From Isoetes taiwanensis (Eukaryota; Streptophyta; Lycopodiopsida; Isoetales; Isoetaceae): a DNA stretch of 64,000 bases. The notes under the pieces are model-generated. The model saw only the letters and a program-made list of their open reading frames with translations, was not told the DNA's origin and searched no databases. This document shows, piece by piece, positions 47,178 to 58,619 of the stretch. The stretch covers positions 2,108,001-2,172,000 of the forward strand of contig JAJEKV010000006.1 in NCBI GenBank assembly GCA_021234155.1, written 5' to 3'. Both the position numbers and the translations under genes were made by a program. Positions within the stretch are counted from its first letter, which is position 1; every line of letters starts with the position of its first letter.

Positions 47178-48680
47178 ATGGCCACTTATGTACCCCCTAC
47201 CCAAACCCCCACCTGGATGGAGACACCCCTCAAGCCACAGCCCAAACCCAGGCCCAAGCCCAGCCCCGGACTGCTGCCCATGCATGCCCCCGAGCTACCG
47301 ATCTCAGACAGGACGAGCCCGCCCAGGAGAATCAAGCGGATGGTCCCCCACGTAAATAGCTCCGACCAGACGGCAACAACAAGGGAGAGGCCACTTCCAT
47401 GAGGAGAGAGGCACGAGCAAAGGCCCATTAGCAAGATCGACCCGAGAGGAGATTGATTGTTGTTCAGACCTGATGGCACACACAGATGACGGCCTTGAAA
47501 AACCTGGAGGCAGGAATCGCATGCAACAGGACCTGAATTGCAGACTTGGCAGAAGAGATCCAGTCCCCGGTGCCACATTATCTCAGAGGACAACTGGCAG
47601 CAGAGAGACAGCGGATTGAAGAGATAGAGGCCCGTACACAACAACTGGAAGACGGCATCTGTTTGGCATACTTCGAAAGACAACAGCAGAAGCAAGATCT
47701 TGTTGACCTGCGGGCTCGTGTGGACTCCCTCTCCACCATCATAGAGACCATGGCACAAGATAGGCAGCGTTCTGATCAGGAGACAAGGGCAACCATCTCC
47801 CGCTCCAATCAGAAGTCGCGGCGGCTGCCACCACCATGCGAAGCGTGCAGACTGCCTTTGAAGCGAGTCAGTCGGAGTTGAGAGTGCTTCAAAGGAAGGT
47901 CGAGGCACGAGACCAGGAGTTGCAGGAGCTTCAGGAAACTGTCATCCAGCAAGGCAAGGGGCTTCATGCGGAAGCCCATGAACAATTGCGGCAATGCACG
48001 CATGAATGGGCAAGGCAGCAGCAATTCCAGCAGGAGCTGAGCTCCCGACTACAGAGAGCAGAGGCCACAGCACAGGACATGACAGATCCACATACCCGAT
48101 AGCCTGCAAGACGCCAACCTGGGCGGCCCATCGCTGCATCACCAAGCTGCCCCATGCCACCACCACCCCACCACAGGCCACAACCCACGCCACGCACATC
48201 GCAAACAGCGAATGCCGCAGTAGCCATCACGAGCCCGACCACTTCAGAGTTCCAAGAGGGAAGACGCAGGAGCCAGAATGTGGTGGTGCGCGGCTTGACA
48301 GAGGAGACAGGAGAGCACCTCATCAACCGACTCCAGACACAGATCCTGACCCCGATGACATTCCACACGCTTGTACACATTGTTAGGGCGATACGCCATG
48401 GGGCCCAGCGCCCTAACCGTCCCCGGGTAGTCATCTTCACAGTCAGGGATGCACAAGAGCGAGCAGCCATCCTGCATCAAGGCAGGCAGTTTAAGGGGAC
48501 TGCCCTGTACGTGGGCCGGGATCTGACTCCAGCACAGCAGGAGGACTGCAGGCATGAGTTGGAGAAAGTCAAAAGTGTCCGCAAACAGGGAGGCGCAGCA
48601 GGGCTGGTCCGGGGAAGGATGCAGATCTTTAGGCCACCAAATGCTGATGCAGGCACCTCAAACTCTCGAGGTCCTTCTGC
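47178..48680 (+). pseudogene. LINE-6 ORF1: coiled coil plus RRM-like (Transposase_22-type) protein
   Basis: A Pro-rich N-terminus (MATYVPPTQTPTWMETP) is followed in shifted frames by a long Gln/Glu-rich coiled coil (47,546-48,100; QLAAERQRIEEIEARTQQ, VEARDQELQELQETV). After a Pro-rich hinge comes an RRM-like domain (48,270-48,630). Its landmarks are NVVVRGLTEETGEHLI, RPNRPRVVIFTVRDAQER and GTALYVGRDLTPAQQED. The layout and the strand phrases parallel the L1 ORF1p of vertebrates (coiled coil, RRM, C-terminal domain). It is not the DUF4283/CCHC ORF1 usual in plant L1s. At least three frame changes break the ORF. Confidence 0.65.
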
Positions 48681-48819
48681 TACGAACCCCCAGCTGCACA
48701 TCCTGCTACAATGGCCTCACCTGCCACTACCAACATGTCACATGTCGCCTCCACCTCCACCACCATCCCTTGTGCTACCACCGCCAAACCTAATGTTGCA
48801 GCTCCCGCCAGCAAATAGG

Positions 48820-51035
48820 GATTGTGCCTGCGCAGGGTCTCTTGGAATCGTCGGGGCTTTCTATGGCATAAGGGAGACAGTCTCAAATCAGTTACCGCCG
48901 ATATGGACCTCATCTTCCTCATAGAAACATGGAAGCATGCTGGACATAGACTACCCGACTTGTCCGGATACCATCGCTACTCCGTCTTCAATGAATGCAC
49001 AGGAAAGCAGGGGCACGGAGGGGTCGCCTGCTACTATCAGACAGCCCTGGCACAGTCAGTTTCCCTGTGCAATACAAACAAGCATAAGAGGTATCTGTGA
49101 GTGCACATGCAGAATTGCAGTGGTAGCCCTCTCTTTGTGGCAGCCTGCTACTTCCCACATGCCGAGAGCAACTTCTATCACAAGCATCTGGGTGTGGATA
49201 GGTTGGAGCCCTATATCGATCTATACGATGACATACAGCAGCACAAGCAGGAGGGTAGGGTCATGCTCGTCCTGCACTGGCACGGAACATCTGATGAGAT
49301 TTGACCCTCTAACAGATGATGTGTTGCAGCTAAGCCCTTTAGAAGGAGCTTGGCCACGGGCATCAGCTGACATTCAGGTCTCACACTATGGGAGGCAGCT
49401 GTCGCTGCTCTGCAGTATCTTTGACCTAGTGATTTGCAATGGACTAGACAGTGGCCGTCCTCCAGCTGGCACACTTGCAGGCATGAGAACTAGGGAGGTG
49501 GGTCCAGCGTGGTAGAATATGTTTTGGTGGCCGAGCAGGACATGCATCTCGTCAAATATTTTCGAGTGGGAACATCTGGTCGGGATAGGGAGGTGGACTC
49601 AGACTACCTGCCACTCTACTTGTAGCTGGCTTGGTAGGTTGCTTCAGACGCCTGTCCAACACCTCCTCGTGCCCCAGCTCAGACTAGACTATGAGCGCGC
49701 TTCTACTTACTCCCAGATGCTTGCGGAGGATCTGGCAAGCATCTCACAATGCTTAACGCTAGCAGCAAGCAGGTAGGCAGGCTCATTAACGTTCTCGGGG
49801 CTGCTGCAGAGAGATGTTTTGGGAGAAGTCACCCCTGGCAAACCTCGAGAGCTACGATCTTTCCACATAACTAGTGGTTCGATGCCGAGTGCAAAGAATG
49901 CAAACGCTAGCTCCGCCAAGTCACAGACCTTACTCTATGCTCAGATGCAGTCAAGCAATACCGCACTTTCTTTAAGGCTAGAAAGGCCAGGTACCTTCCG
50001 GCCCATCAACAGGAAATGGCCTTCCTCCTGGAACATCATCCCAGGACCTTCTGGCGGAGAGTGCTCAGGAGGCCAGTGCCACCCACAAGAAACATCATTC
50101 CAGACCAGTAGGGGCAATACCTACAGTAGCTCTACCACCCTGAGGGTGCACGGGCGGCATTACCCCCTTAGCAAGGCCTAGTACTGGAAATCACAGAGGT
50201 GGAGGTAGCGGAGGGGCTGCAACGTCTAGCCAATGGAAAAGCACCAGACCTTGATAGCATGCAGGCAGAGTTACTCAAGTTGGCAAGACCATCCATGGCA
50301 CCGATACTGACCGACATGTTCAACAAGGCATTGCGGGAATGTTTCCCCCGCAATGGACCACTAGCAGGGTTGTCCCAATCTACAAAGCAGGAGACCCGCA
50401 TTGCCCGGCCAATTACCGGACCATCGTGATCAGCTCAGTGTTTGCAAAGCTCCTCGATGGGATCCTCGAATGGCAGTTGACAGGATGGGAACAAGCAACA
50501 GAAGTGCGAGCACTCAGGCCGAGGCACTCAACCATAGATCACATCTTCACGCTGCAGACTCTGGTTGAGGACAGCAGGAACCATAGGCAAGATCTGTATT
50601 GCTGCTTCGTAGACTTCGCCAAGGCTTTTGATACTGTGCCTCGGGAAAAGTTGTCGGCAAGATTTCTGCAGCTAGACATCCCTGCCGAACTGCAGAATGT
50701 AGTGTACAGGTTATATGAGACATGCACCGGCCGGCTGCAACCAGCAGGCCAGCCATTCGAGAGCAGTATCAGGGTTCGGCAGGGATGCCCTCTCTCTCCC
50801 ACGCTATTTGGCCTATATATTGATCAGCTGGAGAGATGGCTTGCTGATAATGGAGGCACTGGGGCTTACCTCCTACACCAGATCATCAGGCAGCTGATCT
50901 ATGCTGACAATGTGGACCTCCAAGCACGCATTCAGGCAGACATGCAACGCCATCTCGATGCCCTGGACACATTTTGTCAGGTGACTGACATGCTTGTTAA
51001 CTTAGCCAAAACCAAGGTAGTTCTGGTATCGTCCC
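48820..51035 (+). pseudogene. LINE-6 ORF2: endonuclease and reverse transcriptase, broken
   Basis: Endonuclease pieces are SWNRRGFLWHKGD, DLIFLIETWKHAG, GHGGVACYYQ and VAACYFPHAESNFY. The catalytic GDxN block near 49,265 is disturbed (reads VLHWHGTSDE). The linker EMAFLLEHHPRTFWRR lies near 50,010. RT motifs are ANYRTIVISSVFAKLLDG, RPRHSTIDHIFTLQTL, CCFVDFAKAFDTVPREKL (about 50,600), RQGCPLSPTLFGLYIDQL (about 50,775) and YADNVDL (about 50,900), where the second catalytic Asp is Asn. The motif set differs from the plant L1s in this window and looks RTE-like; the clade was not settled. Confidence 0.75.
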
Positions 51036-51281
51036 AGGGTGGATTCATGGTATGGTGTCTCAATTTTGCTCATTTTTGCACCACAAAAATAGTCCAAAAC
51101 ATAGTTCAAGATTGTGGTTTGTACACACAAAAATTCAAATCATTTAGCATTTATGATAGTGCAAAAATAAAATTCCCTCTCTTTGGCATGATATCTTTCT
51201 CGAGAATAGGACTTTTTGAATTTGCCACACAAGCCAAATGCCACGGAGACCAAAATAACGTGGACCGCCAAAAAATAACCA

Positions 51282-51640
51282 AAAAGACCTAAATAGAGAC
51301 CGCCGAAGAATAGCCAGATCTTGTGGATCGTAGCTTGTGGATCATAGCCAAACAGATCTTGTGGATCATAGCCACCAAACAGAGATTGGCGGATCATAGC
51401 TTGCCAAATCATGGGAAAAGCTTTTGGGAAAAGCTTTGCTATATGCAGTGCCGATTTTGTTTCCATTGATTTTTGACCTTGTGAAAAGACCTAAATAGAG
51501 ATTGCGGAAGCACAGCCAGATCTTGTGGATCATAGCTTGTGGATCATAGCATAAAGATTGTCGGATCATAGCTAGAGCTTGTGGCAAAGCTTTTGTTGTA
51601 TGTAGTGCCAATTTTGATTGATTTTTGACCTTGTGGAGTT
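51282..51640. repeat. Two diverged ~200-bp direct repeats
   Basis: AAAAGACCTAAATAGAG begins a unit at 51,282 and again at 51,484. Each contains several copies of CTTGTGGATCATAGC and ends near TTGATTTTTGACCTTGTG. Such clustered short repeats are common in the subterminal regions of DNA transposons. Confidence 0.75.
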
Positions 51641-52932
51641 GGTTCAATCCTTGGTCTCTTAAATTTCATGGTTGTAGAAATGGAAAAAAATGTCTTGAAT
51701 GATAGTGGATTATCATACAGGGGATTTGTTAAAACATGAGGAAAAGTTTGTGGATCCATTAGAGATGCGCATAAGTATTGGGGACCAAAGGTGGAGAATA
51801 AACAATCCTATAGATTGAGGGCTCAAAAAAGAAAAGAAAGAGGCTTTTTTCGAGCATTTATAGGGCAATCTATGAGGAAAGGAGTCATGTTCAAAATGGG
51901 CAGGTTAGTCAAGTTATGGTTTGTAGCATGGTTTTGCATGATGTTAAAGGTAAGGATATAGATTGGTTGAGTTTTTATAAGCATGCTTCAAAAAAAGAGG
52001 TCTTCAATGCTAGAAGAAGATAATATACCCATCCAAGAAGATAGTGGGACTAGAAAAGCACTAAAACCTATACAAGATTCAGGGCATCATCGAACCACGA
52101 TTGGCTTCATCATATTCTAAAACCGTGGAGTCTAAGAGACGTAAATATGGTAATACAAGTTGTAGTTTTTATTTTGTTTAATTTGCATTTTGTCAAATGA
52201 GCTTACATAAACAATGTGGGTGGTTTCAAACAAAGTTGGAGATGCAAAAAGGAGATTTTACCTTTGGACATTCGATAGTAAGTACTTTTTGATAAACATT
52301 GTAGAGTCTTAATAATCATTGGTTTGTTCATAGCCTAACCTTTCTCGGTTATTGTGGTCATAGTTTTTGTGATAGTTTTTGTCGTGAGTTCTTAAATTGT
52401 AGTTCTTTAGTAGAATTGTGGTTTGGAGTTCTTAAATTGGAGTTGTGAATTTATATTATTTGTAGTATATAATTGTGATTTAGAGTTTGTGAATTTAGAT
52501 TGTAGTTTATATATTTGGATTTGTTGTTTGTGGTTTATGATTTGTGGTTTTGGGGTTAATGGATTTGGTTTATGAGTTGGGTGTCTTAGTTTGTGGATTG
52601 AGTGAATTTTATATTGTGTTTACGTAGTTTGTGGTTTGTGGTTGCATGTTTTGGTTTGTGGATTGGGGGAATTTTATATTGTGTTTTGTGGTTTGTGGTT
52701 TTGCATTTGTGCTGGTTTGTGGTTTTGCATTTGTGATGGTTAAATTGTGGTTAAGGATTTATACTTTGTGCTTTGTGGATTATATTTTATAGATTGGACC
52801 TGAATTATAGTGAGTGGAATATAGATTGTGGATTGAGCCTTTAATAAAGTTTCTTTAGATTGTGGAATATACTTGTATCCCCGTAACTAATTCTTGAATT
52901 GTTTCATTCTGATTCCTTACGGTGATGACAAA

Positions 52933-53261
52933 ATGGAAGGAGTCCACTTTGAATTGAAGGTGAAAGAGGTTGATTGTAGGCTACAACAGTCATATAACAA
53001 ATGGAAAGAGTTGAAGAAAACCTTCAAATCATTGAGGGAGAAGAAGGAGCATTATATGCAAGAAATTGTAGACATCAAATGCTTGATGCAAGGAATGACA
53101 AAGGAAGCATTTTGCAGTGTGCAAATGTGGTAGATATGAAGGAAGCCGAGGTAGTTAAAGTTGTGGCATCATTGGTTGTTGTAGAGGAAGATCTTGATGC
53201 TATTGAGAAGAGGAGGCAAGGGGACAATGATGAGATTGCAAAACTTCGGACCGTGTCTTGA
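52933..53261 (+). pseudogene. Coiled-coil exon remnant
   Basis: MEGVHFELKVKEVDCRLQQS and a further Lys/Glu-rich stretch up to about 53,130 are followed in another frame by VVEEDLDAIEKRRQGDNDE. They form a continuous coiled coil with one frameshift. It probably belongs to the same gene as the zinc finger downstream. Confidence 0.45.
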
Positions 53262-53362
53262 AAGGCTTATTGAAGGTGCAATGTCCTTGAGAAGCGGGGA
53301 TTAAACTAGATCCTTATCTACCCGAGTCTATAGAAACAAATTTCCTATCAGACTCACGAACG

Positions 53363-53660
53363 TGTATGTCCCTATTGTAGAAGATTCTTGGAATATGATG
53401 GGAAGCCAACGCCCTTTGTTACTAGAGAGTGTAACCATCTTTACCATATTCAATGTTTGGCCTCATTATTAAGGTATGAGCAAAAGTAAATTTTGATCTT
53501 AACAATAGTTATATTTTGATCATTAAGCTCTTTAAATTGATGTGTATAATTTCTTGTTTTTGAGTTATAGGGATAAGTGTTGTAGCCCAGATTGTAACCG
53601 GATCATATCCGCCACTTGGATTCTTTGCATTTGGCGTGAAGAAAGTTGTACACTCATATG
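53363..53660 (+). pseudogene. RING-type zinc-finger exons
   Basis: The first exon gives CPYCRRFLEYDGKP and ECNHLYHIQC, with the RING spacing C-x2-C ... C-x-H-x2-H-x2-C. It ends at a donor (AAG|GTATGAG, 53,472). After an intron with acceptor TTATAG (53,570) the phase is kept and DKCCSPDCNRIIS supplies the last Cys pair. RING fingers usually act in ubiquitin ligases. Here the surrounding frames are broken, and the role is unknown. Confidence 0.55.
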
Positions 53661-54021
53661 GTATGTATAAGTGGTTAAGCAATCAACTTCTTAACATCAT
53701 TTAATGTTGATGGTTTTGTTGGTTGTCCTTTTAGATGTCCATATGAATCCCACATATGCAAGCACAAGTAGAGATAAGGGATATCTATTCTCACAGATAG
53801 AAGAGCAAAAGATCCAAGTGGAGAATGCAACACAACCTGAAATTGAGAAAGAAGAGCACCTTTGGACAATCGAGAAAGTGAGAAACAAGGTAATGTAAAA
53901 GTTAATAGTTTGTATTAGAATAACTTATGTTATTTTTCATTCTTCTTGTATCTTCTCGCATGCGGGCTTCAAATTGCTTGATCAAATCTAAATGAAGAGT
54001 CAAGTGCGGTGAGGCTTCAAA

Positions 54022-54390
54022 TTGCAGTCAAATCTAAATGAAGAGTCAAGTGCAGCATATGCTGATGCTTCCAAATTTACGTCAAGTGCAGTAGATGTCT
54101 CCAAAAGCTACAATGAACCTTCTCTATTTGGACCTCCTAGCCCTTCTAGCTTTACCAAGCAGGAAGTTTCCACCGCATCCGAAAACCCACTTTCTAGCTT
54201 CAACAAGGAGGATAAGCTCAATAAACCCTCTAGCTCTACCAAGCAAGCGGAGTCCACCGCATCTGAAAAACCGCTTTCTAGCTTCGACAATGAGGAGAAG
54301 TTCGTTGCATTAAAAAAACCACTTTTTGTAGTAGAAGTCAAAGATTTCATATCTGGTTGGTTTAAGATACTAATTTTATTATTCCTTTGA
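54022..54390 (+). pseudogene. Ser/Thr/Lys-rich internal-repeat exon
   Basis: The frame contains a duplicated module: FTKQEVSTASENPLSSFNKE and then STKQAESTASEKPLSSFDNE. It precedes the HAD domain and is probably a linker region of the same gene. No known domain. Confidence 0.4.
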
Positions 54391-54859
54391 TAGTTCTAAT
54401 ATTATTCATACTGAAGCTATAATTTCTTTAGGTATAGATACAAGTAGCAAATTGGAAATCGAAACCGAAAATGTCGAAGAGATATCTACTAGAAAAAACA
54501 AAGGTATTCTTCCTTCACTTTTGTTCCATTACAGTTAGTAAATTAGTGTACTAATTCTCTAAATATATAGCAATTCTTTTGGCTCAAGAAATACAATTTG
54601 ATGATGACAATGTAATGTCAAATAGCATTTTACCTCAACCACCATCCACAAAACAACCAAGTAAGATACGCATTGATTGAGTTAAAAGGTTTCATTTTTT
54701 TTCCTAGCTTCTTTTTGTCTCGTTCTTCCTCAATATTTGACCATTGTATCTTGTTGTTTTTACTAGTACCGACAATTTCGATGGAGAGTTCAAAGAGAAG
54801 AAAATGGACCTTATTATACCGGAAGTGATTGTGCATCATCTCCGGCCATCAAGAGAATC

Positions 54860-55430
54860 AGGTTGTCTAAAAAACTATTGATCTTTGATTTCAATGGTGT
54901 GCTTGGAAAATTCTACGAGCAAACTAGTAGGAATGTCATACCAAGGGTGGATCCACCACTAGAACTTTTGTTGCTTTCCAAAACAAAGATGTTGGTATTC
55001 AGGAAAGATTTATTCGAGTTTCTTGGTGGTGTATAAACCCGGTTTGACATTGCAATATGGGCTGATTTTGATGGTACCATCTTGAACCCGATAACTAAAA
55101 AGTTCTTTCGGAAGATATAAGGAGTGCATTAATATTCCAGTGGGGTCTAAAGGAACTCACTAGAGCATGCACTAAAGTTAATAAAATCAATATTAACTTC
55201 AAGATTCTAGAGAAAGTGTACAATCACAAACCTCTTGCAGGATCATATAAAGTGGTCAATACACTCTTGGTTGATGACCATATGTACAAAGGTTACAAAA
55301 ATGCCCGACACACTATAGTCACTCCTATCACCTTCAATCTCGAGCAAGGTGATCGAGACTATTTTACCAAAGTTTTGAAGCCATGGTTGTTGGGCCTTTC
55401 TTACTGGCGATAGTGTTGCTACATATGTAC
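54860..55430 (+). pseudogene. FCP1/NLI-interacting-factor-like HAD phosphatase domain
   Basis: RLSKKLLIFDFNGVLGKF is the HAD motif I in the plant DxNG form. Next come FRKDLFEFLGG, RFDIAIWADF (the FDxAIW motif II region, after an in-frame stop at 55,033) and, in a shifted frame, FQWGLKELTRACTKVN. Last is NTLLVDDHMYKGYKNARHT, the FCP1 motif III/IV pattern NTLLIDDxPYKxxxNxxxT. The frame ends at 55,413. The family removes phosphates from protein Ser residues, for example the RNA polymerase II tail. This copy carries a stop and frameshifts. Confidence 0.65.
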
Positions 55431-55646
55431 AAGATCATCCAATAGAAAATTGGTTGGATGATATCTACGAAAAATTTATTGTGGCTATGAAGAAGAAGAA
55501 CAAGATTTGATTATTACTAGAATCTATAAACTATTTTAGATCTAATTTGTTACAAAACATTGTGTAAGATATCTGAAATCTACTTTGAAATCTAAATGTG
55601 TTAAAATGCATTTGTTTCCTTGGATTGTATTATTTACCTTAATAAC

Positions 55647-56565
55647 AGATTGAGGAAGAGGAGCAGATCCCTAGTAGAATTGCTCGACAACTTTCTACCC
55701 ATGGTGTATTTACCGTGAGTCCAACCCAATCACTATAACGAACCAATGGGCGTAAACATTCGGACAATGAGACACGATGGCTTAATAATACGATCATTGA
55801 TCTGTTCATGAGGTAAATTGTTGTATACCTAGGATTGTACTTTCTGTTGTGACCTCTTTATAGCATGGTGTATTTTGCTTAGAAATGGTGTATTTTGCTT
55901 AGAAATGAGTGGCTACATTTGGATGAGGAACGAAGAAAACAAGTATACATATGTCATGCACTAACATATGGATATATAAAAATGAAAAAGAACTTGTTAT
56001 ATCCAAATTGTTTGGGATTGGATATGGACCATTGTGCATGTTTGATTATTCCTATGTGCCATAGGAATCATTGGATCGGTTGTGTGATATTGGGTCTTTT
56101 AGCCCCTAGCAATTACACTTATCGGTTATATTGCACTTTGATAGCCTTGGTTGTCAAAGGCTATGATTGGACACCTATAAGGGTAAGTGGTCAATTTGTG
56201 AATTCAAATGTAAACTTATTTTGATTATGTAGGAATTGACTTTCCTCTCTTATAACAGGCTAATAGAAGCTTTGGCCAAGCTTTCCCCACGAGCAGCCCA
56301 ATTCAAAGAGAATTTGCGGTGGTGCCATCTTAGCCCTCATCCTCTCCAATCAAATGGTTATTCATGTGGATTGTATATTTGTATGTTTGCTAAAATCATC
56401 ATGGAGGAAGATGCTGCCATACAGAATTGGTTACACTATTCAAACCGATGTTTTACACCACAGGTTGTGTCTAGTATAAGGGATTACTTGATTATTTGTA
56501 TATGTAATCAAGTTTTTAGAGATTATGGACATGACTTGCTTATTCAGATTTTGAATATATTGTAA
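55647..56565 (+). pseudogene. C48 (Ulp1-type) cysteine protease, three exons
   Basis: Exon one ends TRWLNNTIIDLFMR|GTAAATT (55,820). Exon two continues LRNEWLHLDEERRKQVYICH and the catalytic His in CHRNHWIGCVI, ending at ATAAGG|GTAAGTGG (about 56,182). Exon three holds the Gln and catalytic Cys in LQSNGYSCGLYICMFA, ending at 56,565. The catalytic Asp (LHFDSLG) lies in a different frame near 56,125, so exon two is frameshifted. Ulp1-type proteases cut SUMO-like proteins, and copies carried by plant DNA transposons are well known. Exon one also has a stop upstream. Confidence 0.65.
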
Positions 56566-56624
56566 ACACAGAAGTTTGAATTTATGTAGTAACAAGCCAC
56601 AAAGAGAATTGGAGTTTTAGTTTG

Positions 56625-58187
56625 TGTGACACACCTAGGGGGTTGGCAGACAAGTTAACATTTGAGTTTTTAACCATAGGTTAGAAATAATTAACTTTGA
56701 AAGAGATTATCAATGGTTAGAGAATACGATAAATACGGTATTCATATCATGCTAGATATTTGATGGAATATCTGATATGAATAGTGAAGCTAAGTTTAGG
56801 AAGATTTCTATTGTTAGTTTGGGAAAAGGAAGATATTCTCCTTAACCTTAGGAGTAAGGGTATTTTAAAAGGGAAACGTCTTTTTGTTTGGAAATTTCTG
56901 GAGAGCTTAGCCTGCGCCATCGAGCTTAGTTACAGAAGGAGAACAATCCAAGCAGGTGGGTTACTTAGGAGCCAAAACCATAAGATTCCGTGAAGACTTG
57001 GCCGCTAATGCTAGATTGATATGTTTGTTGTTGCTAAATTCACGAAAAGTATCTGGTTGTTCAAATCTGCCATTGTTGTTGTTCTTGCAGCCGAGTGGAT
57101 TATACAAGCCAAACTCTGTTATAAGTCTTGAAGCCGTTCCTTATCCATTCATGGCTTGATGTAGTTTGTTTTCTTTTTCTTCCGGGAAGCCTATGAATCT
57201 ACCCCTGGCGGCCAAACACTTGTTCTCAGACTGAACGGCCTTGAATCCAGCTTCTATATGTCATGCGAGAGAATCATTCCTTAAAAATCGGCTGAGATTT
57301 GCTTATTCCGGCCTGTTCCGGTCCTCCTCTGCTAAGATCCGATCATGTTTCTTTGAGCCCACTCTGTTCTACGCAGTCTTAAGTCTCTGTTATACCTATT
57401 TGAAACCCTTTTGTATCGTTCTTCATCCATATTTTCTCATTTATTTTAAAAGCCATTGGTAGCTTAATTGGTTAAGAGTTTATCCTGTTGCCCCATAGAC
57501 CCAGGTTCGAGTTTTGGTTTAAACTCAACTTTTGTCTAGCCTCTTCTTTTAAGTGTTTATGAAGTACCCCTTATAGGATTTCTTGCTAGTATTTAATGAA
57601 TTGTTGGAACGTTTTCTCTATTTGTGTTTTCTAATGCATAACATGGTTTATGTGGAATGTTAATAAGATATAGATTAATTGTGTGAACGAACCCGCTCCC
57701 TTCGTCGATGCCGGAGGGCTGGAGCGGTAGAGCATCATGCACACCAGGTGATTGGTGTGTGAGCGTGCATCCGTGTCATGAGCGGTAATGCGTGAGAGCT
57801 GGGCGAGGGACCGATCATCCCCGGATAATATTAATAGCCCGATGATGTTGTGTGTTGTGATGTTGTGTTTCTTTTTACGTTGAAGTTGTATTGCCATGTT
57901 GTTTTTTTTTTCAGTTGCTAGACCGGGTAACGGTTGCCCACTTAGTCCTTGTTCTGGACTAATCCCCATCATTTCCTTCTCATTTCTTACAGATTGATCG
58001 GCAAACCACGAGACCGATTGGAGAGGGGAGCTTGAGTGATAGAGATCTTTGTCTTGCTTAGAATCTTATATAGTTCCAATTGTAACCTTGAATTTATGAA
58101 TTCTATTAATGAAAGATATTTATTATCGAGTCCTTTATTCTTTCTCTTGTTGTGATTCCAAGTGTTTAACGCTCTAGGAGCGTTTCA
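56625..58187 (+). repeat. 5' LTR of the TR-GAG element
   Basis: It starts with TG, ends with CA and carries a tRNA-like segment (57,451-57,520). It differs from the 3' LTR by scattered substitutions and small indels, for example GGTTACTTAGGAGCC here against GGTTAACCGGAGCC there. Confidence 0.95.
57451..57520 (+). other. tRNA-like segment inside the LTR
   Basis: A-box-like TAGCTTAATTGG and B-box-like GGTTCGAGTTT stand at tRNA-like spacing. The B-box deviates from GGTTCGAATCC and no acceptor stem closes, so it is not a working tRNA gene. It may be an old SINE head captured by the LTR family, present in both LTRs. Confidence 0.5.
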
Positions 58188-58189
58188 TT

Positions 58190-58203
58190 TTGGTATCAGA
58201 GCC
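58190..58203 (+). other. Primer-binding site (tRNA-Met type)
   Basis: TGGTATCAGAGCC, three bases after the 5' LTR. Confidence 0.9.
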
Positions 58204-58619
58204 TAGGTTCCCGATCATTAACCATTGTTTGGTTATTGGGCCAGGGCCAATGGGAGTCATTAACATTAGAGTTATGGGAGCCAAGAAGGAAAACTTCTTG
58301 GGAAAGTTATCTAGTCGAGATATTAAAGTGTGGTGGGAGGGGGGCAGGGAGAGCCTACCTGAAGCTTCGAAATGGGAGAACTAGGAAAACCCGAAACCAA
58401 GGCCAAATACCATTCTTTGAACATGATAGATCCTATGAACCTCCTGAAAGGATAGATGTCTGCGTGATTAGATCACGTGTGTATTCTCTTGAGAATGAAT
58501 TAAAATATGTTTTACTTGTGTCAACCATTCCCGGCTAGCACTAACCTTATGTTAAGGATTGGACTTAGATTGTCTTGCTAGAACTCTAACAAACTTGCTA
58601 AGGTGGATTATAGATTAAC

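Larger units (their letters stand above)
47178..51040 (+). mobile_element. LINE-6: TTCTA-family LINE with intact domain order, 3' part cut off
   Basis: It contains ORF1 (47,178-48,680), endonuclease (48,820-49,310) and RT (50,200-51,035). At about 51,035, after KVVLVSSQ, the LINE text ends and unrelated DNA begins. LINE-4b continues there with the ASTYKYLGVEF region. The missing 3' part is not found elsewhere in the window, so the interrupting DNA may reach past position 64,000. Confidence 0.75.
51050..56620 (+). mobile_element. Unclassified block with captured-looking genes
   Basis: Unrelated DNA interrupts LINE-6. It holds ~200-bp direct repeats (51,282-51,640), a GTGGTTTGTGG-rich AT/GT tract (52,330-52,880), and a series of plus-strand, intron-containing remnants: coiled coil, RING-type finger, Ser-rich repeats, FCP1-like HAD domain, C48 protease. 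No transposase or terminal repeats were found. Plant Mutator-like and CACTA elements are known to carry C48 proteases, which is the reason to suspect a DNA transposon. Confidence 0.45.

Noticed and set aside
47186-47908. 240-codon minus-strand frame
   Set aside because: Antisense shadow of the LINE-6 ORF1 coding strand.
57451-57520. Possible tRNA gene
   Set aside because: A and B boxes are only approximate and no cloverleaf acceptor stem closes; it is repeated in both LTRs.
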